In this document: positions 6,737 through 12,893 of the stretch, piece after piece
Layout: every line of letters starts with the position of its first letter
How positions within the stretch are numbered: position 1 is the first letter of the stretch
Assembly (NCBI GenBank): GCA_036703315.1
Contig: DATNPH010000102.1
Span: 1 to 12,893 of the forward strand
Origin: DATNPH01 sp036703315
Lineage (GTDB): Bacteria; Cyanobacteriota; Cyanobacteriia; Cyanobacteriales; Coleofasciculaceae
Direction: 5' to 3'
Length of the DNA: 12,893 nucleotides
Made by a program: the position numbers and the translations under genes
Notes under the pieces: generated by a model
Told to the model about the DNA's origin: nothing
The model's input: the letters and a program-made list of their open reading frames with translations, nothing else
Databases searched by the model: none

Positions 6737-9118
6737 TCATTCCCCACTTTCCATCGCCTGTCGCACTTTCTCAACTTGCCTGGGCGCTTCCATTTCCCTG
6801 AAGAGTTGAATTGCCTTATCAAAACTTTCCTGACTCTTCTGGTAGTCACCCATTTTTTGATAGGTTAATCCTAGCTGATAATAAGCTTCAGCAATGTCAC
6901 ATTTAGCACCTATTTTATCCAAAGCTTCAATTGATTTTGAATGATTAGAAAGAGCTGTTTTAAAATCCATTTCTTTTCGGTAAAGTTCTGCTAAACCAGT
7001 TAGTGATATACCTTTAAGTTGCGTAAATCTAATCTCTTCTGCATAGGCTAACGCTCTGTTATACATCTCAAAAGATCTTTCAGTTTCTCCAATATTTTTG
7101 TATGTTAGCCCTAGATGAAACAATCTGTATCCTGTACTTCGTACACCTAGTTGAGTTGTTGAAACCTCTCGCCAAGCTTTTTCAGCGAACTCAGCAGCCT
7201 TTTTAAAGTAATTTAATCGTGAATTTAAAGAAGCTAAATTGGAACAAGTCTGTATTGCCAATCTGGGAATTTTGGCATTTTGGGAAAGTAACATCACTTT
7301 TTCTAAATAATCTACTGCTTCTTCAAATTCACCTAAATCTGCTTTGCAGATGCCAATATAGAATAAATAAACTAAGCTTAAAGTTTTAAGCTTAATTACA
7401 ATTTCACTTTTGTTGTGTTCTTCTGATATTTGTTTTAAGCATTGGCTGGCTACTTGTCCCGATTTCTCATGATATTCAATAGCTTTATGCAAAAAACCTT
7501 GTAACCAGTACAGATCAGCCAGTATATTGTAAATTTTGCTGAGTGGATAGCCAAAGTTAACGTTATCGATGATTTGTATTATTGCAAAGAATATTTGTTG
7601 TACTAAGCCCAGTCTAATAAATGAACCACCAAGGGTATAATCAATCGAGGAAATAGGTGTAAAAACTTCTAAAGATTGACTAGCTCGGTCTCTCAAAATT
7701 ACATTTACAGCTTTCTCAAAATTATTTATTTCTACATAGTGGTAGTAAGCCTCCAAAGCTTTCAACGCATCTACTGTTGTTTCAACAGTTTTAACGCTCT
7801 GCGTCCAAAACTCTGCGGATTTCTGGTTCGCTGCTTCCCAGTCTTCGCTTGCCCTGAGCCTGTCTACTGCCTCTGCCCGAATCACTGGATGCAGGTAGTA
7901 TTCTTCATTACAAACTTTGACTAAAGAGCGATCGCGTAAAGCCTTTACTACCCGCTTACGTTTTTCCTGTGGCACATCCCAAAGCAAATAAAAAATCCCT
8001 TCTTTCGGTACTGAAGGGACATCTTGATAACGGTAACACCCTAATCGACATAGGAGTCGATAAGCTTGTTCGTCATCTTGTTGGAGTTTATTAAACTGAC
8101 TTTTAACTAGATTCTCCAGCGTAGGATTAAGCAACAAATCCTCATGGTTTTCTTTCCAATAATCCTCTAAGTCTCCTTGACACTCGATTTGGATAGCACC
8201 ACTGAGGACGAACATTGCTTCGGCATTTCCCCCATAAGCTTGGTGCATCTGATAGAGAGCAGAGGCATCACTTAAAGGAGAGGAACCAGTGTTGATGCCG
8301 CAGGTTTCAAAAAACTGATTCCATGCCTCTTTCGGCAACTCACTGAGCGGATAAAGCCAAATAGAAATTCCATCCTCATACAGTCGCTCACGGCTGGTGA
8401 TAAGTGTGACTGACTGCACAGTTGGATTAGCCAATATCCTCAAGAGTTCGGCATAGCGGCGATGAGCTTCGATGAATCTGCCATTTTCCAGGGTTGGTTC
8501 GAGGTTATCAATCAGTACCCCAATCTTCTTGCTTCCATCTCCAAGCTTGCACCTCAGTCTCTCCAGGCTTACGCCAAACTCTCGCCCTGGTTCCTCGTCA
8601 AAGTATCGCTTTAGCCATTCCTCAATCACGCTTTCTACAGAGGTGATGTTCTGGCGTTCCTTTGCCATCCAGAGTTCCAGCACCATGTCGAACCCCTGCG
8701 TTTTAAGATAGCGATAAGCCAGAGTTGTCTTACCCACGCCGCCTTCTGCTTGAATTAGGATGACTTTTTTCCCTTGGCTGACGAGGGTGTTGAGGTGTGC
8801 GATCGCGCTTTCCCGTCCTACAAAATTAGGCTCTGGTTGTGACGAACAAGCTTGAATAGTAGAAATCAGATCGCTCTCAGCGAGTTCTAGCTCAAAAGCA
8901 CTGAAAAGACGCCGAATTGAGTCTCTATCAACCCCTTCTTTACAGCGGAATATCTTTGAGACTGTATCAGGGTGTAATCCAGCTAAATCTGATATTTTTT
9001 GGCGAGTAAACTTGTCTCCAGTCTGAATTTCCTTCTCACGGATTCGAGCCTGGAGTTTCTGGAACCCTTCAGCAGTCAGGATGCGACTGCGATCGCGCTG
9101 AGGTTTTTGTCGAGTCAT
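6737..9118 (-). CDS. HTH-STAND (NB-ARC-like) ATPase with C-terminal TPR repeats
   Basis: A 793-residue protein. Residues 13-85 form a small helix-turn-helix module (FTRQKISDLAGLHPDTVSKIF) of the kind often found before STAND ATPases in cyanobacteria. Residues 97-330 form the nucleotide-binding core: Walker A AEGGVGKTTLA (K130), Walker B VLIDNLEP (D204), a sensor-1-like VTLITSRERL ending at R243/R245, and a GGN motif (296-298) in place of GxP. Residues 335-420 look like a winged-helix domain ending in LHPVIRAEA. About six TPR-like repeats occupy 525-780. STAND proteins are switches: ligand binding by the repeats drives oligomerisation and activates an effector. No nuclease, protease or TIR domain is fused, so the effector may act in trans, perhaps the Uma2 proteins downstream. 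The ATG start at 9118 has only a weak ribosome site. The TPR half is far more AT-rich than the rest. Confidence 0.9.
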   Translation of the reverse strand: MTRQKPQRDRSRILTAEGFQKLQARIREKEIQTGDKFTRQKISDLAGLHPDTVSKIFRCKEGVDRDSIRRLFSAFELELAESDLISTIQACSSQPEPNFVGRESAIAHLNTLVSQGKKVILIQAEGGVGKTTLAYRYLKTQGFDMVLELWMAKERQNITSVESVIEEWLKRYFDEEPGREFGVSLERLRCKLGDGSKKIGVLIDNLEPTLENGRFIEAHRRYAELLRILANPTVQSVTLITSRERLYEDGISIWLYPLSELPKEAWNQFFETCGINTGSSPLSDASALYQMHQAYGGNAEAMFVLSGAIQIECQGDLEDYWKENHEDLLLNPTLENLVKSQFNKLQQDDEQAYRLLCRLGCYRYQDVPSVPKEGIFYLLWDVPQEKRKRVVKALRDRSLVKVCNEEYYLHPVIRAEAVDRLRASEDWEAANQKSAEFWTQSVKTVETTVDALKALEAYYHYVEINNFEKAVNVILRDRASQSLEVFTPISSIDYTLGGSFIRLGLVQQIFFAIIQIIDNVNFGYPLSKIYNILADLYWLQGFLHKAIEYHEKSGQVASQCLKQISEEHNKSEIVIKLKTLSLVYLFYIGICKADLGEFEEAVDYLEKVMLLSQNAKIPRLAIQTCSNLASLNSRLNYFKKAAEFAEKAWREVSTTQLGVRSTGYRLFHLGLTYKNIGETERSFEMYNRALAYAEEIRFTQLKGISLTGLAELYRKEMDFKTALSNHSKSIEALDKIGAKCDIAEAYYQLGLTYQKMGDYQKSQESFDKAIQLFREMEAPRQVEKVRQAMESGE

Positions 9119-9458
9119 CCGTCTTATCCACTTAACTCCAGGTTTACTGATAGTTTGACTGACTTTAAGGAAGATAGGGAGATTTTCCCGATTTTAAGCA
9201 ACTCAGGTAATTCTGATTATTTAGATTCTAGAGTGGCTCAAAAGCGTTCTGATACTGCCTTCGTTAAGCTTTACCAAATCAACGAAGACAGAATTTAATA
9301 AAACCTTGATCTTCCGGTTGTTGAGAGACTTTTGAAGGTAGAAACTGAACTCAGATTCCTATCAGAAAATCTACTCATCCAGGATGCCATCTGCCGCCTG
9401 GATTGGAGCGACAACAAGCAATCCACCCTACAGGTGAAGTTTCTACTGACTGAATACT
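9119..9458. other. Divergent intergenic region with two hairpins
   Basis: This 340-bp stretch lies between the divergently read STAND gene and the M23 hydrolase gene, so it should hold promoters for both; none was convincing by eye. It contains two inverted repeats. CTTCGTT (9259-9265) pairs with AACGAAG (9281-9287), extended by CTG/CAG across one mismatch to 9255-9291. ATCCAGG (9377-9383) pairs with CCTGGAT (9397-9403) in the probable leader of the M23 gene. A purine-rich AGGTGAAG (9432-9439) is 19 bases from the M23 ATG, too far for a normal ribosome site. No coding frame in this stretch looks real. Confidence 0.5.
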
Positions 9459-10391
9459 ATGATTTCAAAACGTACAGTTTCTCTAATCGTTGCCTCAATT
9501 TTAGGCTTTTTCCCTGCACTGGGCATGAATCTGCTGAATGTTGACAAGCAACAAACCGCGATCGCCCAAACACTCCCTTGTGATGCTGTCACAACGGTTT
9601 CCTTCACTGCCAAAACAACCTCTTCGGGTGCAAATGTTCGCTCTGGGCGTTCATTAAGCGCAAGCATCCTTAAACGTTTGCCAGCTAACCAAACCTTTCG
9701 CTTTGATGTATGGGGTTACGGCGATGAAGTCATGGATACGGGGTATAGCCCTCCACGTCCAGATCGGCGGTGGTATAAGCTCCAAGGGGAGAATGGCTGG
9801 ATTGCCAGTGCAGTATTGATTGGCGATGCGCCTAACTCCAGCCCAACGTGCAGCAGTGGTGGAGGGCAGATTAACCTTCCATTTGGAAAAGATCAAACTT
9901 GGTATGTTTGCCAGGGCTACCAAGGACCAATTAGCCACAAAAATACTTTTTCTCTCGACCTCACCGTGGCAAGAGAAGATATTGGAGGAACTGGATGCTG
10001 GGCTGCAAACGGAAACGTTAACAAGTCCGCAGGTCGATCAGTATTAGCGCCAACGGCTGGAACAGTTGCGTATGTGGGTGCTGACTTAGTTTGTCTTACG
10101 CTTGATTCTAACCGTAGCCTTCTGATTGGTCACTTGAACCGTACAGTTGCTAACGGAGCGCGTGTTAGCCAAGATACCCAACTAGGTACGGTGTCTACGG
10201 CATCGAAAGTCAATGGCGGATATGCACATATACACATTGAAGCTCGTAATGGCGCTGGATGTCCTCTTCCTGTACCACAGCGATCAGTTCCTTTTACCAA
10301 CGCCAATAACTTTCAGTTTATTGGAGTAGGGGATTTGCCAGATTTACCCGGCAGCACAGATCATCAGGGAAAAGCCTTAACAAGACCGTAG
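9459..10391 (+). CDS. Secreted SH3b domain plus M23 family metallopeptidase
   Basis: A 310-residue exported protein. Residues 1-37 are a signal peptide (basic KR, hydrophobic VSLIVASILGFFPALG, AIAQ before the likely cleavage site). Residues 45-122 form a bacterial SH3 domain (GANVRSGRSLSASILKRLP, then WYKLQGENGWIASAVL) that would bind the cell wall. Residues 138-288 form an M23/LytM-like domain: SHKNTFSLDL gives the first His (H160) and Asp (D167), APTAGTVAYVG the core beta strands, GHL a further His (H225), and AHIHIE the HxH pair (H257, H259). M23 enzymes cut peptide cross-bridges in peptidoglycan using zinc. The H-x6-D spacing is longer than the classical LytM H-x3-D, but is typical of a related subgroup. 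The coding sequence has six cysteines, which may form disulfides outside the membrane. The ATG at 9459 is chosen because it gives a complete signal peptide. Monocistronic, with a terminator 64 bp downstream. Confidence 0.9.
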   Translation: MISKRTVSLIVASILGFFPALGMNLLNVDKQQTAIAQTLPCDAVTTVSFTAKTTSSGANVRSGRSLSASILKRLPANQTFRFDVWGYGDEVMDTGYSPPRPDRRWYKLQGENGWIASAVLIGDAPNSSPTCSSGGGQINLPFGKDQTWYVCQGYQGPISHKNTFSLDLTVAREDIGGTGCWAANGNVNKSAGRSVLAPTAGTVAYVGADLVCLTLDSNRSLLIGHLNRTVANGARVSQDTQLGTVSTASKVNGGYAHIHIEARNGAGCPLPVPQRSVPFTNANNFQFIGVGDLPDLPGSTDHQGKALTRP

Positions 10392-10454
10392 TTCTCAGAA
10401 CATGGAGCAATTCTCTGATTTCTTCCCTAGATGGTTGTTTTGACGCTTGGTCAG

Positions 10455-10491
10455 GCGATCGCGTTTCTGGTATGAGGCGCGATCGCTTTTT
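10455..10491 (+). terminator. Rho-independent-type terminator built from two HIP1 sites
   Basis: GCGATCGCG (10455-10463) pairs perfectly with CGCGATCGC (10478-10486), with a 14-base loop followed at once by TTTTT (10487-10491). It lies 64 bp after the stop of the M23 gene and points the right way to end it. Each arm contains a full HIP1 octamer, itself palindromic, so the arms can also fold on themselves. Confidence 0.7.
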
Positions 10492-10493
10492 GT

Positions 10494-10606
10494 CTTATCT
10501 AGAATCGGTAGGAGCGATCGCATTCCTCCCTCCAAGAGTTTGTGCGATGTCATTGATTAGTCGCCGGGGCGATCGCATTTCTTGAGCAAGGTGCAAGATT
10601 CCCCAT
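10494..10606. repeat. Dispersed HIP1-centred intergenic repeat, copy B (split)
   Basis: The left arm (10494-10524) matches 5162-5192 and the right arm (10569-10606) matches 5182-5218. Each arm carries its own GCGATCGCATT, at 10514 and 10569. Copy A has a single GCGATCGCATT at the junction, so this copy has an extra 55-bp period consisting of one HIP1 unit and about 44 bp of unrelated sequence. This fits either a gain between HIP1 sites here or a deletion between direct repeats in copy A. The repeat fills most of the space between the M23 terminator and the end of the GAF kinase. Confidence 0.6.
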
Positions 10607-10675
10607 AGTTTTGATATCAATTATTTCTATATTTATCAATCTTCATGCAAACGCTGCATTGCTTAACCCGCTACT
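10607..10675. other. Short AT-rich 3' region of the GAF kinase
   Basis: These 69 bp follow the stop codon of the minus-strand kinase. A small hairpin, ATGCA (10645-10649) with TGCAT (10655-10659), lies 17 bases beyond the stop. On the minus strand it is followed by an AT-rich stretch but no run of T, so it is at best a weak terminator. Nothing else was seen. Confidence 0.3.
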
Positions 10676-12893
10676 CTAAATATGCCGAATTGGAATATAA
10701 ATTAAGAACGCTGTTCCCTGTCCTGGTGCTGAAATACACCGCAATTGACCGCCGTGTTTTTCTACTACAATCTGGTAGCTAATGGACATCCCTAAACCTG
10801 TACCTGAACCGACAGATTTCGTCGTAAAAAACAGATCAAATAAGCGATGCTTTACCTCATCGCTCATCCCTAATCCATTGTCAATAATCTGAATCATTAC
10901 TTGATTAGTATCATCGACCTTGGTACGAATTAGAATAGTACTGGGATCGTTTTTGATGTCTTCGGGTGATCGCTGTTTGTTACACTCATCGATCGCATCG
11001 ATCGCATTAGTCAGGATATTCATAAATACCTGATTCAGCTGTCCAGGGTAGCACTGCACATGAGGCAGCTTGCCGTAGTCTTTAATGACTTGAATATCTG
11101 GATATTTGGGTTGTTTTGCTTTCAGACGGTGAGCGAGAATCACCAGGGTATTATTCAGACCTTCGTGAATGTCTACCCATTTCATGTCGGCTTCATCGAG
11201 TCGCGAAAAGTTCCGCAAATTCAAAACAATTTGGGAGATGCGGTCGGCTCCCATTTTCATAGACGAGAGAATTTTGGGCAGATCTTCCCTAATAAAATCA
11301 AGGTCAATTGCCTCTATTTTGTTCTGAATTTCAGATTCTGTCTTGGGATAGTATGTCTCATAGAGTTGAACTAAATTCAGTAATTCTTCTGCATATTCAT
11401 TGATATAAGTGAGATTGCCGTAGATGAAGTTAATTGGATTGTTAATCTCGTGAGCAACACCCGCCACTAGTTGCCCTAAAGAAGACATTTTTTCGCTTTG
11501 AACCAATTGTGCTTGAGTTTGTTGGAGTTCGCGCAAAGCTTGTTCAAGCTGGGTCGCTTGCTCTTGGGCAGTGGTAGCAGCCGTGCGACTTTGATGCAAC
11601 AATTGGGCTTGGTCGATCGCGATCGCGATTTGGTCGGCAACCCCTTGTAGCAGTTCCACTTCCTCCTCGCGCCAAGGTCTTGCACCACTAGAGTGACCGC
11701 AGCTAACCACACCAATTTCGCCGGATGTCGTATGGATTGGTAGTGCCAAGAGAGCGGTGTAGCCAATAGTGAAGAAGAACTTTTGCTCTACGGGATCGGT
11801 CAAAGTCCTGGCAGAGTCCACACGAGTGATTTCCTTGTTAAAGACCCTTTCTGTCAACGGGCCAAAGGTTGTAACAGGAACGCGGTAACCGATTAGGCTG
11901 GGAAAGGTAGATATCTTGGCTTCCTGGACAACCTCCCAAACGGGTGTATCAGGGTCAGGTCGGTACCAAAGGAAGAAGCAGCGATCGATCTGCAACAAGG
12001 TGTGGATCTCATGCACCGCAGTTTCGAGAATGGTATTGAGGTCGAGAGAACGACGAATCTGACTGGCAAGTTGGTTAAGCAGTGCTTCCCTTCGGGCAAG
12101 TTCTCGAAATCTCGCTTCACTTCGCCGTAGTTCCTCCTCTGTCTGCTGGCGCTCAAGCAATGCTCCTACCCACTGCGCCATCAGCTTCAACAGCTCTTTG
12201 TCCCCTGCTGTAAATGGCTGATTGCGTGCCTGAAGACTAAAAAAGCTCAAGGTGCCGTAAACATCTCCGTCCACAACCACTGGCATCCCAATATAGGTTT
12301 CGATTCGGCTGGAAATGTAGGCAGGGTGGCTACACCAATGTGATCTTCCTGCTGATTCAAAAGCAATGGGTTCTTTTGCGCCCAAGGTTTCGTGGCAATA
12401 ACTCTCCTCCAAATCCCAGCTAGAACCTTTGCTGATCTGGAAGCTAGACTTGGGCGGAACTTGAGCAGCAACTACTACATAGAGATTGTTTTCTACCCGA
12501 CCTAAAGCCCCCATCTGTGAACCGAATCGGCGGCGTCCCAGTGCCAATAGTCCTTGCAGGCGTTGATCAAAGCTGAGTTTTCGGGCTGCACTTATTTTAT
12601 ACAGGGCGCGAAGGGTTTCTTCTGTCCGCTTACGTTCAGCAATTTCATTTTCAAGCTTGGTTGCTTGCTCTTGAACGTTTACAGTAGCGGTACGACTTTG
12701 TTCGTAGAGTTGGGCTTGTTGAATCGCGATCGCAAGGTTGTCAGCAACCGCCAAGCTTAGTTCCACCTCAGTGTCTTGCCAAGGGTACGGACGATTTTCG
12801 ACGACTAAGCCGAGACAGCCCCAAACAGAGGAGCCAAAGTGCAATGGTACAAGCAACCAAGCTCCGGGAAAAGTTTGAGCAAACTCTCGATTG
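10676..12893 (-). CDS. Multi-GAF sensor histidine kinase, N-terminus cut by window edge
   Basis: The frame stays open to the right edge, so the protein is N-terminally truncated; a TTG at 12856 is internal. Numbered from that codon (726 residues), a partial GAF domain ends near 50, a signalling coiled coil spans 52-84, GAF2 spans about 85-235, GAF3 about 255-420, and a second coiled coil 420-456. The phosphoacceptor is H469 in LVAGVAHEINNPINFIYGN (codon 11450-11452). The ATPase shows the N box (FMNILTNAIDAID), G1 (DNGLGMS), F box (FDLFFTTKSVG), G2 (GTGLGMSIS) and G3 (GTAFLIYIP). The AHEINNP H-box and FFTTK F box mark the HPK4-like class common in cyanobacteria. No receiver domain or partner regulator is visible. 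No membrane segment is seen in this part. GAF2 and GAF3 lack a convincing cyanobacteriochrome chromophore motif, so the ligands are unknown. It converges on the M23 gene. Confidence 0.94.
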   Translation of the reverse strand, partial: NREFAQTFPGAWLLVPLHFGSSVWGCLGLVVENRPYPWQDTEVELSLAVADNLAIAIQQAQLYEQSRTATVNVQEQATKLENEIAERKRTEETLRALYKISAARKLSFDQRLQGLLALGRRRFGSQMGALGRVENNLYVVVAAQVPPKSSFQISKGSSWDLEESYCHETLGAKEPIAFESAGRSHWCSHPAYISSRIETYIGMPVVVDGDVYGTLSFFSLQARNQPFTAGDKELLKLMAQWVGALLERQQTEEELRRSEARFRELARREALLNQLASQIRRSLDLNTILETAVHEIHTLLQIDRCFFLWYRPDPDTPVWEVVQEAKISTFPSLIGYRVPVTTFGPLTERVFNKEITRVDSARTLTDPVEQKFFFTIGYTALLALPIHTTSGEIGVVSCGHSSGARPWREEEVELLQGVADQIAIAIDQAQLLHQSRTAATTAQEQATQLEQALRELQQTQAQLVQSEKMSSLGQLVAGVAHEINNPINFIYGNLTYINEYAEELLNLVQLYETYYPKTESEIQNKIEAIDLDFIREDLPKILSSMKMGADRISQIVLNLRNFSRLDEADMKWVDIHEGLNNTLVILAHRLKAKQPKYPDIQVIKDYGKLPHVQCYPGQLNQVFMNILTNAIDAIDECNKQRSPEDIKNDPSTILIRTKVDDTNQVMIQIIDNGLGMSDEVKHRLFDLFFTTKSVGSGTGLGMSISYQIVVEKHGGQLRCISAPGQGTAFLIYIPIRHI

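Noticed and set aside
8999..9298. A 99-codon plus-strand frame extending from the STAND gene start into the intergenic region
   Set aside because: More than a third overlaps the well-supported HTH coding end of the STAND gene antisense, the rest is low-complexity in composition, and no domain or ribosome site supports it.
9332..9544. A 70-codon plus-strand frame before and into the M23 gene
   Set aside because: It begins with TTG, has no ribosome site, and overlaps the signal peptide of the M23 protein in another frame.
10989..11010. Tandem ATCGATCGC repeat inside the GAF kinase as a regulatory site
   Set aside because: It encodes the conserved AIDAID of the N box and is explained by codon choice in a HIP1-rich genome.
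11597..12602. Cyanobacteriochrome GAF domain in the second kinase
   Set aside because: Cysteines are present (for example in SYCHETL and DRCFFLW) but not in the usual chromophore-binding context; an ordinary GAF domain is the safer call.

Overview
The window is from a cyanobacterium. The palindrome GCGATCGC (HIP1) occurs perfectly at least 17 times in 12.9 kb, both in genes and between them, against a chance expectation below one. The gene content also fits: very large PAS/GAF sensor kinases, a Uma2 nuclease pair, a STAND ATPase with an N-terminal HTH, and an SH3b-M23 cell-wall hydrolase. The species cannot be fixed from sequence alone; a large-genome, probably filamentous or colony-forming lineage is likely.

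Layout. Position 1-283 (+) is the C-terminal end of an M28 zinc aminopeptidase entering from the left. It converges on 336-4397 (-), a soluble orphan hybrid-free histidine kinase with eight PAS domains. Just upstream of the kinase, same strand and 43 bp away, is a small ribbon-helix-helix (RHH) protein with a C-terminal coiled coil (4441-4803). Its promoter region carries three direct repeats of TTGATGACA that overlap a plausible sigma-70-type promoter. A 700-bp gene-poor stretch follows (4804-5518). It holds a decayed-looking short reading frame, a GC-rich stem-loop, a dispersed HIP1-centred repeat, a pyrimidine tract and a 122-bp MITE-like element.

Next, all on the minus strand, are two tandem Uma2-family PD-(D/E)XK nuclease paralogues (5519-6055 and 6098-6649). 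Upstream of them is a 793-residue HTH-STAND-TPR protein (6737-9118). The three could be one transcription unit, and this is the most defence- or conflict-like part of the window. A 340-bp divergent intergenic region separates them from a secreted SH3b plus M23 endopeptidase (9459-10391, +). That gene ends at a terminator whose stem is two opposed HIP1-containing arms. A second orphan histidine kinase (GAF-GAF-GAF-HisKA-HATPase, 10676 to the right edge, -) closes the window, its N-terminus cut by the edge.

How it works together. The two kinases are cytoplasmic sensors with no response regulator in view. The RHH protein is the only obvious DNA-binding partner next to one of them and is probably autoregulated. 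The STAND/Uma2 group is a candidate sensor-plus-nuclease set. The M23 enzyme acts on peptidoglycan outside the inner membrane. No tRNA, rRNA, CRISPR array or transposase gene was seen.
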